A stretch of 64,000 bases of DNA from Ornithinimicrobium sufpigmenti (GCF_004322775.1 NZ_CP036403.1:310001-374000); one strand, 5' to 3'; positions 46,530-54,669 are shown, counted from the first letter of the stretch. Numbers and translations: made by a program. Notes: generated by a model not told the origin, from the sequence alone.

Positions 46530-46849
46530 TGGCCTGGCTCTTCCTCATCGGCGCGATCGCATTCGAGGTCGCCGCAACGCTCGCTCTACGCATGGCCACC
46601 CACGGTAAGAAGGTGTGGTTCATCGCCGTCGCCGTCGGCTACCTCGCCGCCTTCGGGTTCTTGTCCCTGACCCTGGATGCCGGCATCGGCCTCGGTGTCG
46701 CCTACGGCATCTGGGCGGCCTCGGGCGTTGCACTGACCGCACTACTGAGCAAACTGCTCTTCAAAGAACCGTTCACCTGGATCATGGGCGCCGGCGTGGC
46801 ACTCGTCGTCGGTGGCGTGCTTCTCGTCGAGCTGGGAGTCACGCACTGA
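46529..46849 (+). CDS. Small multidrug resistance protein, second of a pair
   Basis: A 106-residue SMR protein with Glu13 in GAIAFEVAATLALRMA and GLGVAYGIWAASGVALTALLSK in helix 3 (parts VAYGIWAASGVALTALLS). It lacks the charged tail of its partner, a common difference in paired SMRs. Its last 11 nt overlap the end of the convergent transposase gene, so the cassette and the transposase are tightly packed. Confidence 0.93.
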   Translation: MAWLFLIGAIAFEVAATLALRMATHGKKVWFIAVAVGYLAAFGFLSLTLDAGIGLGVAYGIWAASGVALTALLSKLLFKEPFTWIMGAGVALVVGGVLLVELGVTH

Positions 46850-47756
46850 CTACTGAAAGCAACCGTTCGCTCGGAGGAGGCGGCAGAGTCCGGACCCAGT
46901 GGAGAGCGGCAGCGAGGCAGAGCGCGGAGTGGTAGTTGCGGGCGGTCTTGTCGGAGCGCATCGCGATCCCTCGCCACTGCTTGAGCTTGTTGAAGGAGCG
47001 CTCTACGACGTTGCGGCCGCGGTAGCGTTGCCGCTGCTCAGGGCCGAACTCGATCGGCCGACCGGGTCGCTTGCGACGGTGAGCGATCTGGTCGGCCCGC
47101 TCGGGGATCGTCGCGGCGATACCGCGTTCACGTAGCCACGCCCGGTTCGCCCTGGACGGGTAGCCCTTGTCGGCGATGACCCGGTCCGGGCGGGTCCGTG
47201 GCCTGCCGAAGGCGCCGGGGACGCGGATCTGATCGAGCGTCTCGGCCAGCATCGACGTGTCGGCAACTTGACCGCCGGTGATGACGAACGCGAGCGGTCA
47301 TCCCTTGCCGTCGCAGACCAGATGCGTCTTGCTCGTGAGCCCGCCGCGGGAACGGCCGATCGCATGGTCAGGAGGCTCGGGCCGAATTTCTTGTAGTTCG
47401 CTCTCGCCCCCTGTGGTGCGCGGAAGGGTCGCGCCATGCTGATGGACGCGCACGATCGTGGAGTCGATCGAGGCCACCCAGTCCAAGTCCTCGTTCGCCA
47501 GCGCGAGTGACTGGACGCGCTCGAGCACGCCCGCCCAGACGCCGGCCTTGGACCAACGGTCGAAGTTCTTGTAGACGGTGTTCCAGTTCCCGAACCGCTC
47601 CGGCGTATCCCGCCACGGCGCACCGGTCCGATAGTGCCAAGCGGTCGCTTCCACGACCAGGCGGCGATCCACCGGAGGACGCCCGGTCTCCGCCGCGGCC
47701 GGGAACACTGGACCGATCACGGCCCACACCTCATCCGAGATCACATCGCGAGACAC
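46839..47756 (-). pseudogene. IS5-family DDE transposase interrupted by an in-frame TGA
   Basis: One reading frame encodes an IS5-type transposase of about 305 codons. The N-terminal part (ISDEVWAVIGPVFPA, GAPWRDTPERFGNWNTVYKNFDRW in parts) is the DUF4096-like domain; the first Asp is in DWVASIDSTIVRVHQHGA. The frame is cut by a single TGA at 47298-47300, after HLVCDGKG and before PLAFVITGGQ; a CGA to TGA change would explain it. The second Asp (RVIADKGYPS) and the Glu (NVVERSFNKLKQWRG) lie beyond it. I start at the GTG at 47756 (VSRDVISDEVW). Unless the stop is read through, the element is no longer self-mobile. Confidence 0.82.
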
Positions 47757-47786
47757 GTCATCAAGGATCGCCGACAAGCACCCTAC

Positions 47787-47803
47787 GAGTTTGGCAACAC
47801 GTC
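47787..47803 (-). repeat. Right terminal inverted repeat of the IS5-type element
   Basis: On the minus strand this reads GACGTGTTGCCAAACTC, 31 nt upstream of the transposase start, and is followed on the plus strand by the CTAG duplication at 47804-47807. Confidence 0.8.
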
Positions 47804-47951
47804 CTAGTCGCGGTCGAACACGCTGATACAGGATGGCGAAGGAGGCGATCGGGACCGGCTGCCGACCCAATGAATGTTCGCGGTGGGCTCGGCCCCTTAG
47901 GATGGGCGCGTGCTCGTGCTCGTGCTCGAAACATTCTTGGGTCGTGCGTTA

Positions 47952-47965
47952 GTTAGTCGACTAAC
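47952..47965. promoter_or_regulatory. 14-bp palindrome upstream of an unknown gene
   Basis: GTTAGTCGACTAAC is a perfect palindrome 34 nt before the GTG at 48000. A possible -10 (TCTAAT, 47977-47982) follows it. It may be an operator of the unknown gene. The rest of 47804-47951 shows only three CGTGCT repeats near 47908-47926. Confidence 0.4.
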
Positions 47966-47999
47966 GCGGCCCCAGATCTAATGGGAGGGAAACCGTCTG

Positions 48000-48761
48000 G
48001 TGTGGAGCGAGGTATTGTCTGGCGCCGCCGGGGCGGTCCTCGGCGGGGCTGGCATCGAATTGTGGCATCGAAAAGGACGTCGCGCGGTGGGTCACGTAAC
48101 ACGCGACACTGGACTTGACGCGTACATCAGCACGGACTTCGGGACAGTCTGGGCCGGAGCGCCTGCGGGATGGATCACACAGTACGCCTTCTTTCCCGAA
48201 GGGTTACCAGACGAAACACCACCGAGGGCACGCCGGCAATGGAATGACTGGGTATCCCAAAACGGTGGACTCCTGATGGGCAGCCAAACAGTCACTGTTC
48301 ACCTGATCGGACGATCCCCCTCTACCGTCATAGTCAAAGCTCCGGAGGTTGAAGTGCTAGATTCCTGGGACCTCGCTTCAGGAGACGCAGCTATCTGGAT
48401 GGCTGCTGGTGGAGCATCAATCATCCCTAACGGTTACACAGTCGATCTGGACGAACTCGGCCCACAAGATCCGGTGGTCAAAATCATCCACCCGAGCGGT
48501 GACATGTACGAGCCAACGCCCCGGTCCTATTCGCTGGCTCCTAACGAAGCCGAACGGTTCGACATCGACGTCGTCAGTAAAGTGCCGCGCGGGTACCGGT
48601 GGCGTGTGCGCCTGCCTGTCCTGGTAGATGGGAGGAGCGAGTTCCTCGATCCGCATCCTACCCGCGAGCCCTACCTAGAGTTTGCAGGCGGGGCGCCCGA
48701 GAGTTTCTACTCCTGGGACGAAAGCGTATCCGAGTGGCAAGAGATGAAACGGTGGTGGTGA
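48000..48761 (+). CDS. Unknown protein with N-terminal membrane segment
   Basis: A 253-residue protein I do not recognise. Residues about 6-22 (LSGAAGAVLGGAGIELW) are hydrophobic and followed by HRKGRR, suggesting an anchor with the rest in the cytoplasm. The remainder is rich in Trp, Pro and short beta strands, with no Cys pair or catalytic motif that I can see. GGGAGGG precedes the GTG. It is AT-richer than the core and lies in the integrated element between the IS and the ATPase gene. Confidence 0.65.
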   Translation: MWSEVLSGAAGAVLGGAGIELWHRKGRRAVGHVTRDTGLDAYISTDFGTVWAGAPAGWITQYAFFPEGLPDETPPRARRQWNDWVSQNGGLLMGSQTVTVHLIGRSPSTVIVKAPEVEVLDSWDLASGDAAIWMAAGGASIIPNGYTVDLDELGPQDPVVKIIHPSGDMYEPTPRSYSLAPNEAERFDIDVVSKVPRGYRWRVRLPVLVDGRSEFLDPHPTREPYLEFAGGAPESFYSWDESVSEWQEMKRWW

Positions 48762-48799
48762 AGTTGAGCCAGCGACAACCAGAGCCCATCGGCCCCAAC

Positions 48800-48812
48800 T
48801 AGAATGCGGGAC
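48800..48812 (+). promoter_or_regulatory. Leaderless -10 of a small gene
   Basis: TAGAAT (48800-48805) lies 7 nt before the ATG at 48813. No ribosome-binding site is present. Confidence 0.4.
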
Positions 48813-49004
48813 ATGTCAAAGCGCGAGATCAAGATCGTGTTGACCGACGTCGATGACGACGGGTACGCCGAGGTGGCCAACGCCGCCTGGATGCTTCTCC
48901 AAGTGACCAGCCGCGAGGGCCACATAGAGCACGACGGCAAGACCGCGGCGGCAGACCTAGACGCTTGGTGGCAATCCGCCGTTGACGAACGCCATTGGGA
49001 CTAA
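48813..49004 (+). CDS. Small acidic unknown protein
   Basis: A 63-residue acidic protein (KREIKIVLTDVDDDGYAEVANAAWMLLQ in parts, ending WWQSAVDERHWD) that I cannot assign. It is expressed from its own leaderless promoter. It may be a regulatory or toxin-neutralising protein, but nothing shows this. The following 49005-49248 (244 bp) has open frames with no family resemblance and I call no gene there. Confidence 0.55.
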   Translation: MSKREIKIVLTDVDDDGYAEVANAAWMLLQVTSREGHIEHDGKTAAADLDAWWQSAVDERHWD

Positions 49005-49248
49005 CCTCGGAGCCACTTCCCCTTGCGGAGCATGGCCGCGCTCGTCCAATCCCGGCCCGAGGCGGGCAAGCCAGACGCCGTCGTACCGAGGGCTTGCGCG
49101 CGACCTTCCAGCAGGGTCTCGGTACGTGGCCAGTGTTCCGAGCTCGCGGCTTAGCCTCAATCCGAGGGATAGCCGAGCCACGCTAACGGGAGGGTGGGGA
49201 CGCGTGGGATGGGACGTCGCAGTAGAAGTGGAGCGAGGTTCTGGTGCC

Positions 49249-51813
49249 CTATTTTCTGTACCCCTTTACCCGCTTGTACCACGCCTCCGCACGGTCGAGT
49301 TCCGCTGAAATTTCGTCTAGCGTGGGAGGCACGTAGTTCAGGGAGACATCTTGGTCATGGCGGGTCCAACCCGAGCACCGACCGTAGGACTCCTGAAGTT
49401 CACGGTTGTCGGCCTCCGTGATCTGCTCAGCAATTTTCACCATGGTGACGCTGACGTGCAGAGTGGATCTGTCGAATAGGAGGTCTGCTACCTCCTGACT
49501 GATGATGCGCTCCCAAGTCTGTGAGAGGCGCCCCGCCCACTTGCTCACCGCGTCCTCATACTCGTCCTGGGTCCACTCGCCTGCATTGACTTTCTTGGTC
49601 ATGCGAGCAAGCTCAGCACGCAGGTCGTGGATGCGCGCAGGTGTGTCTTTGATGGTCCACGGGTGCTTCTGCTGAACAATCCCCGGCTGTCCGTCCGCCA
49701 GCCGGCGTTCGATGGTCCGTTCGGTGACCTCGACCCCATTGGCGCGAGCGCGCCTTTTCAGGCTCGCCGCGAATGCCACGTCATGGGTGAACACGATGAC
49801 CTGGCGGTCCTTCGCAAACCGCGCCAGCCTCTGGGCCACCACATCGCGGCGCAGATGGTCCAGGCTCGTGACGGGATCGTCCAGCACGATGGCCGACTTG
49901 GATGCGTCAAGGTGCGCTTCCACGAAGTAGCCGGAGAGCCCGAGCGCTGTCTGCTCCCCTTCCGAAAGCACACGCGGGAGCTCCGCCTGGATGGCCGCTC
50001 CCACGAATGCGGGCTTGTGCAGGATCGATCCCCGCCTGACGCCCTGACCAAGCAGGGTCACCGTGTCGACGTGAAGGTCCTGAGACTCACGAGAGAAGCG
50101 GTCCTGGACGACGACCGTAACGTGCGAGGCTGTCAGGTCGCCCAACGCGCGGGAGATGCCCCGTGTGTCTGTCTGACGGCGTGCTTCGTGAAGCAGGCTT
50201 TCTTCTCGGCGCCGGTCACGCTCGGCACGGGCATTCTCCGCTGCCTCAGCGAGTCGCACCTTGGCGCGAAGTTCCTTCTGCACTGTTGCGAGTTCAGAAA
50301 CCCTGTCGTTGAATGCGGTCGGGTCGATCAACCTGGCATCGACCGCGTAAGCCTTTCCCGCGGTGTCTAGCCGAGAAGACAGATCACGGCTGGGAACCGC
50401 TGGTACTTCAGTTGACGCGAGGAGCGCCTCTCGCCTCGCCTTCCAGCCCTCCATCGCCGCGAGTGCCTCGGAGTGTGACTGGTCGGCCTCATGCTGGATG
50501 TCGCGCAGGGCGATGGTGACGTTCGTCTGGTCGATCTGGACCGCCTCCACGCTGCTGATCCGTGCGGCGAGTCTGGCGGCAGCGGCGCGGGCGTGGTCCT
50601 CAGTAGTGTCGACCATCATCTGGTGAAAACGCTCGAGCCTCGCCCTGGCGTCGGCGCTCAGGGGCTGGTGGCAGAGCACGCAGTGGCCTCCGTCCCCCGT
50701 ATGAGGAAAGCCCTTCTGCGGATAGGCGACCTCCTCGGAGTATTGGCGCGCAGCCGCCCAGAGCGCCCGCCAGGCGGTGCTGCCCACACCTTCCAAGGGT
50801 TCATCCGTAAACCGCGACGAGGCAGCCTCGTCGGCCAGTGCCCGAGTCTGCTGGGCTGTTTCCCGATCGGCGGCGAGCTCTTGCTCGAACTGGGCCCCAA
50901 GGGTGTTCTCTAGACGGGTGAGATGAGCCGAAATGATGGTGAACGCCCCTGCGATCTGATCGAGCCGGGCTGCTTCCTTCTCGGGGCTGGTCGCTCGCAG
51001 CCGACTCTCCTCCTCCCGCGCGACCTCGATCCGTTCCTCAGCGTCGTCTGGCGCCTTGCACATCTGATCCAGCGTCGTGTCGTCCGTCTCTCCGCTAAGG
51101 GTGGACAGCAACCTCCCCGCCGCCGTGTCGGGTTCGAGGGCGGGAAGCCCGACCGTCCGCTGCGCGTTCGCTGCGAGGCGGCCGTCGAGCACCTGCCGGA
51201 CGCCGTCACATACGTCGATCAGTCCGTCCAGTAGACGCAAGGCCGATGGCCGGTAGACCGCCTCCCCCTCCTTGGTCACGTACAAGTCGCCGCATCGCTC
51301 GTCATAGAAACTGACCTGCTGGAGCTCAGATGGTGCGGCGTCGGAGAGAAGGACGGTGCGAGCCTGCCCATCCCACTCATATTCCAAGCAGGCAGCCTGG
51401 ACGCCGCCCCCAGTAGAGAAAATGTCCGGAAGCACTCGCTCCTGATGCCGGGTGTGCACGAGGCTCTTCACGAGGCGCGCGTAGCCAGACTTGCCCGAGC
51501 CGTTGTTGCCGTAGACGACGGTGATTCCGGTGGGGCTGAACGTAAGTGTCTCTCCTGTAGCGAGGCGGTTGACGTTGCTGACGTCACGGATAGCTGTCAG
51601 AGTCACTGCCGGGGAAGCGACTTCGGCAGGCTGTTGAACACCAGCGAGCCAACCGCCATCGGGCTCGGACGGTTCTGGAAGCAGAAGAGCACCAGCAATC
51701 GCCTCGTAGTCCGCATCGTTCGGTGGGGTACCTGAAGCAAGTTGGACGATGGCCCTTTGTTGCCACCAGGGGCGGGTCGCCGCCCAGGCGATGATGTCCG
51801 CGTAAGCCGTCAT
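49249..51813 (-). CDS. ABC/SMC-type ATPase with zinc hook (RloC-like, candidate defence protein)
   Basis: The 854-residue protein is an SMC/Rad50-style ATPase. Walker A is YGNNGSGKSGYARL (about 102-109). A long, charged helical middle carries a CVLC hook (about 376-379). The ABC signature is VLSEGEQTALGLSGYF (about 617), Walker B is SAIVLDDPVTSLDH (about 644), and the H-loop is VIVFTHDVAF (about 671). About 180 residues follow, with WERIISQEV and CSGWTRHDQD blocks that could be an effector. The hook and size resemble RloC anticodon nucleases and other defence-island ATPases. The start at 51813 has GGGAGA upstream. The adjoining 51814-52078 holds no gene I can support. Confidence 0.85.
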   Translation of the reverse strand: MTAYADIIAWAATRPWWQQRAIVQLASGTPPNDADYEAIAGALLLPEPSEPDGGWLAGVQQPAEVASPAVTLTAIRDVSNVNRLATGETLTFSPTGITVVYGNNGSGKSGYARLVKSLVHTRHQERVLPDIFSTGGGVQAACLEYEWDGQARTVLLSDAAPSELQQVSFYDERCGDLYVTKEGEAVYRPSALRLLDGLIDVCDGVRQVLDGRLAANAQRTVGLPALEPDTAAGRLLSTLSGETDDTTLDQMCKAPDDAEERIEVAREEESRLRATSPEKEAARLDQIAGAFTIISAHLTRLENTLGAQFEQELAADRETAQQTRALADEAASSRFTDEPLEGVGSTAWRALWAAARQYSEEVAYPQKGFPHTGDGGHCVLCHQPLSADARARLERFHQMMVDTTEDHARAAAARLAARISSVEAVQIDQTNVTIALRDIQHEADQSHSEALAAMEGWKARREALLASTEVPAVPSRDLSSRLDTAGKAYAVDARLIDPTAFNDRVSELATVQKELRAKVRLAEAAENARAERDRRREESLLHEARRQTDTRGISRALGDLTASHVTVVVQDRFSRESQDLHVDTVTLLGQGVRRGSILHKPAFVGAAIQAELPRVLSEGEQTALGLSGYFVEAHLDASKSAIVLDDPVTSLDHLRRDVVAQRLARFAKDRQVIVFTHDVAFAASLKRRARANGVEVTERTIERRLADGQPGIVQQKHPWTIKDTPARIHDLRAELARMTKKVNAGEWTQDEYEDAVSKWAGRLSQTWERIISQEVADLLFDRSTLHVSVTMVKIAEQITEADNRELQESYGRCSGWTRHDQDVSLNYVPPTLDEISAELDRAEAWYKRVKGYRK

Positions 51814-52078
51814 GCCTTGTCTCCCCTTGCGTGAACGCCCGACCATCCAACGCCAGGCCGGCGCGAGGCTGGTCCCTCTTAAGCGAAGCATGCCAGGAGG
51901 CGCTGACGCGCCCGGGCCCCCTTGTCATGCGGCGGGTCTGCGTACTGAACTGCGGCGTTTGGTTACGTACCGAGGCGCTGCGGAGGCACAGCGCCGTGTT
52001 GCGCCGTGCCGGCAGGCGGGTCGACGGGTGAGGGACGTTCTCGGTGCTCCAGCCCGGCCGTCCCGCGGCTTGGGATCT

Positions 52079-52291
52079 TCACACCGTCGGCACACGAACC
52101 ATCAAGCGATCCACGTCCTCCGGGTTCACCCGAAGGACTCGCTGCCCAACTCTGTAGGCAGGCAAGCGTCCTTCGGCGATTCTGCGGCGAAGCGTGCGGG
52201 TGCTTAGGCCGGTCCGTCTGGCCGCTTGGGTCAGCGACTCGAATTGGAGGCGTCGGCGAGGGGTCGATTCAGTTCTACCTGGAGTGCTCAT
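52079..52291 (-). CDS. Excisionase-type HTH protein (AlpA/HTH_17)
   Basis: A 70-residue protein with a MerR-like HTH (FESLTQAARRTGLSTRTLRRRIAEGRLPAYRVGQRVLRVNPEDVDRLM; key parts SLTQAARRTGLSTRTLRRRI and LPAYRVGQ). Such small proteins direct excision by tyrosine integrases or activate mobile-element genes. The N-terminal Arg-rich stretch should touch DNA. It diverges from the tandem-HTH regulator at 52409, and the pair resembles a mobile-element switch. Confidence 0.85.
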   Translation of the reverse strand: MSTPGRTESTPRRRLQFESLTQAARRTGLSTRTLRRRIAEGRLPAYRVGQRVLRVNPEDVDRLMVRVPTV

Positions 52292-52309
52292 GCCCCCAAA
52301 AGCGGCGGG

Positions 52310-52370
52310 GTGCTGCCCAGGGTCTCAGCAGATCTGCAGGATGCCGGGCCGATCGCCCCCTGGCAGCAGC
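52310..52370. promoter_or_regulatory. Inverted repeats between excisionase and tandem-HTH regulator
   Basis: GTGCTGCCCAGGG (52310-52322) is opposed by CCCTGGCAGCAGC (52358-52370), the same word inverted with one base indel. A 10-bp palindrome GCAGATCTGC (52328-52337) lies between. The 117-bp divergent region is the natural place for operators of a two-way switch. Confidence 0.45.
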
Positions 52371-52395
52371 CGAATCTCGCCTGACGACCGGAGCC

Positions 52396-52408
52396 TATAG
52401 TGCAGCGA
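52396..52408 (+). promoter_or_regulatory. Leaderless -10 of the tandem-HTH regulator
   Basis: TATAGT (52396-52401) lies 7 nt before the GTG at 52409. An earlier in-frame GTG at 52400 overlaps the box itself and would be upstream of the transcript start. Confidence 0.45.
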
Positions 52409-52888
52409 GTGGGCGCCTTGGCCGCAGAGAGTTCTGCTGCATACGCGAGAGTGCCGGTGAGCGCCGCGCGTCTGCGCGATCTGCGACTAAGCAACGGTTG
52501 GACGCAGCACGCGCTCTCCGAGATGGTCGGTGTCAAGGGGTCTGCTGCGGTTTCGGCATGGGAGAGGGGTCTCGCGGTGCCGAGGCCGGCCACACTACTG
52601 CGTATAGCGCGGGCCTTAGGGGTGGAACCCGTCGACCTGCTGCAGCGAGACGGTGTCGAGGCCCTAGCGCTCCGAGAGTTGCGAGTCATCCAAGGGATGA
52701 GCCTGAGAGAGCTCGCCGCTGCCGCCAGCACGTCGACGTCCACCCTGAGGAGGTGGGAGAGCGGCAGCTACGTGAGGGCACCGGGCGCGGATGTTGTTCG
52801 CGCCCTAGCTCAGGCCCTGGATGTCCAGCCTGAACGGGTGAAAGAGGCGTTGGCGAAGGCTCGCGACCTCGCCAGCGGGCGGCCCTGA
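52409..52888 (+). CDS. Regulator with two tandem XRE-type HTH domains
   Basis: The 159-residue protein contains two Cro/CI-like HTH units: LRDLRLSNGWTQHALSEMVGVKGSAAVSAWERG (about 23-60) and LRELRVIQGMSLRELAAAASTSTSTLRRWESG (about 90-122), each followed by an ALGVEPVDLL or ALDVQPERVKEAL helix. Two DNA-binding units in one chain could bridge repeated sites. It lies opposite the excisionase and is probably the repressor side of the element's switch. The 249 bp after it (52889-53137) show a GTTGG-CCAAC dyad at 53040-53055 and no gene. Confidence 0.85.
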   Translation: MGALAAESSAAYARVPVSAARLRDLRLSNGWTQHALSEMVGVKGSAAVSAWERGLAVPRPATLLRIARALGVEPVDLLQRDGVEALALRELRVIQGMSLRELAAAASTSTSTLRRWESGSYVRAPGADVVRALAQALDVQPERVKEALAKARDLASGRP

Positions 52889-53137
52889 TCTCGCGGGTGG
52901 GCGTGGGCAGCCGCGGGTAAAGGTTTGGTAAGAACCCTCGGAGGCGCCAGATCTGGGCCCTAGGCTCGACTGGGACAAGGTCAAGAGGGGGTCGCCCGTG
53001 CGCTGGTTCATGTTGTCCACAGGCTCCTGGCTTGCGCCGGTTGGACGTCACCAACTAGCGGTAATGTGCCAAGTTATCCGCGCGTGAGACCCAGACCGCA
53101 CGTCGGCCGCTTTGGTAGGCATGGAAGGAACCGAGAC

Positions 53138-53749
53138 ATGTCGAGCACTCGAGTGAGACTGGCGAGCCTGGTCGCAGCGGGGGTGCTGAGCCTTTTTGGG
53201 TGTGCCGGTGGCCTCGATGACGAGCGCACGACGCCAGCGCCGACCACGGTGGCTCCCTCGCGCCCGGAGCCCGGCCCGACGTCTGAAGAGCCGGCCGACG
53301 ACGTGCAGACCACCACTGCGCCGCCGGAACTCTCGGCCGAGGAACAGGACCAGGCGGACATCGTGGAGACGTTGCTGGCCTACGGCCACGCCCTGGATCG
53401 AGCCCGCATCGGTGAGGACTCGATCGAGGGGATCTACCCATTTTCCAGGGACACGGCCCGAGAGCAGTGGGTGACGCAGCTGATGGCCTACGAAGCGCAG
53501 GGCATCACCTTGACTGGTATGTCTGAGTTGCAGGTGCTGGAGATCTCGGTCGATGGAGGCACTGCCGAAGCGAAGGCTTGCGTGGACGTCTCTCAGGTTG
53601 ATGCGGTGGACGCCAACGGTGACTCGGTCATCTCGGAGGAGCGGTTGGACCGGACGCTCAAGGACTTCGTTCTAGAGCGAGACGACTCCGCCGAAGTCGG
53701 CTGGTATGTCGTCGAAGACACAAACAGGAACGAGCCGTGCGACGGTTAA
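53138..53749 (+). CDS. Lipoprotein of unknown function
   Basis: A 203-residue lipoprotein with lipobox LSLFGCAGG. A Thr/Pro/Glu-rich tether (about 27-65) is followed by a compact acidic domain (QADIVETLLAYGHALDRARIGEDS, then KACVDVSQVDAVDANGDSVI in parts) that recalls nuclear-transport-factor-2-like domains seen in secreted actinobacterial conjugation proteins. The assignment is not certain. It overlaps the next gene by 13 nt, so both belong to one operon leading into the Tad cluster. Confidence 0.75.
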   Translation: MSSTRVRLASLVAAGVLSLFGCAGGLDDERTTPAPTTVAPSRPEPGPTSEEPADDVQTTTAPPELSAEEQDQADIVETLLAYGHALDRARIGEDSIEGIYPFSRDTAREQWVTQLMAYEAQGITLTGMSELQVLEISVDGGTAEAKACVDVSQVDAVDANGDSVISEERLDRTLKDFVLERDDSAEVGWYVVEDTNRNEPCDG

Positions 53750-54669
53750 GCCTCCTGTGGCTCGTCCTAGCGATGATCATGAGCTCAGGACTGGTGGCCT
53801 TGATCGGCACGCCAGCACAGGCTCAGCCAGCGGAGTGCAAGGTGCGCGACGAAACTACCGGCTGGTGCATGATCTACGTCCCCCCGCCCCCGCCGGACTA
53901 TCCGGCACCGCCAGGTGGCGGCGGTGGTGGCGCCGGCGGGGGAGAGCCTGGAGATCCCGTCTGCATAGACCACCTGACCGGGAGCGAGTACCCGTGCATC
54001 GTGGGCACGTGGTACTGGTCCTACAACTGGGCCTGCTACACCAAGTACGCCGAGCCGCAGCCGCCCAGGTCTGATCCGGTCTGGAGCGGTCGCACCGATG
54101 GCGCGATCTTCTGGTGTTCCCGCGGTGTGACCCTGTCCGACCCGTTCCCTGCGGACACGGTCCCTCGGTGGGCGCCGAGCCCGCCGTGGGGTGCCCCTCC
54201 GGACCCGGAGGAGCTGGCGCGGGCTGCGGTGGAGTCCATGAACCTGAGGGCGATCGAGATCGGAATCGTTCCCGAGCAGGGACCTGGTCGCGTCGGCCTG
54301 GTGGGGATGCCGACGTGGATGTGGGTGCAGGACCGGAGCGGGTCCACGTGGGGACCCATTAGCCGGACGGCGACCAGCGGGCCGTGGTCAGTGACGGCGA
54401 CAGCCGAGGTGGACCGGATCGAGTGGGACATGGGGGACGGGACCACAGTGGTCTGCACCACCCCGGGCACTCCGTACGAGGACCGGTTCGGTGACTTGGA
54501 TAGCCCGGACTGTGGCCACCGGTACGAGGTGCAGGGGCATTACCCGGTCTCGGCCACCTCGTACTGGGTCATCAACTGGGCCGGCATCGGCCAGTCAGGA
54601 ACCATCGAGATGGACCTGGTCCGGGACGGGCAGATCGTGATGGGGGAGGCCCAAGTGCTGAGCCAGTAG
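53737..54669 (+). CDS. Secreted protein with Pro/Gly-rich linker and PKD-like end
   Basis: A 310-residue exported protein: signal peptide (residues 1-29, cleaved after AQAQ), a YVPPPPPDYPAPPGGGGGGAGGG-type linker (parts VPPPPPDYPAP and GGGGGGAGGG), a Trp/Cys-rich central part (WYWSYNWACYTKY), and a C-terminal PKD-like beta domain (VDRIEWDMGDGTTVVCTTPG, then GHRYEVQGHYPVSATSYW). Similar proteins accompany SAF-domain and Tad genes in actinobacterial elements. Function is unknown; an envelope or surface role is likely. Confidence 0.75.
   Translation: MRRLSLLWLVLAMIMSSGLVALIGTPAQAQPAECKVRDETTGWCMIYVPPPPPDYPAPPGGGGGGAGGGEPGDPVCIDHLTGSEYPCIVGTWYWSYNWACYTKYAEPQPPRSDPVWSGRTDGAIFWCSRGVTLSDPFPADTVPRWAPSPPWGAPPDPEELARAAVESMNLRAIEIGIVPEQGPGRVGLVGMPTWMWVQDRSGSTWGPISRTATSGPWSVTATAEVDRIEWDMGDGTTVVCTTPGTPYEDRFGDLDSPDCGHRYEVQGHYPVSATSYWVINWAGIGQSGTIEMDLVRDGQIVMGEAQVLSQ

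Larger units (their letters stand above)
45571..47803. mobile_element. IS5-family element carrying a TetR-controlled SMR efflux cassette
   Basis: A 2,233-bp unit bounded by 17-bp terminal inverted repeats (15 of 17 matching) and flanked by direct CTAG repeats at 45567-45570 and 47804-47807. CTAG fits the YTAR target and 4-bp duplication known for the IS5 group. Inside are tetR and two SMR genes on the plus strand, then a convergent DDE transposase on the minus strand. The SMR and transposase ends overlap by 11 nt. A normal IS5 element is about 0.85-1 kb, so about 1.2 kb of passenger DNA lies between the transposase end and the left repeat. Confidence 0.82.

Noticed and set aside
47908-47926. 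CGTGCT triple repeat as a mobile-element end
   Set aside because: It is a short simple repeat outside the mapped IS boundary with no partner copy.
49005-49248. A 108-codon plus-strand gene from 48982
   Set aside because: It has no ribosome-binding site, no promoter box and low-complexity Arg/Ser/Pro content typical of a random GC-rich frame.
53040-53055. GTTGG-CCAAC dyad as a second TetR operator
   Set aside because: It shares only the CCAAC half with the operator at 45626 and has a different spacing.
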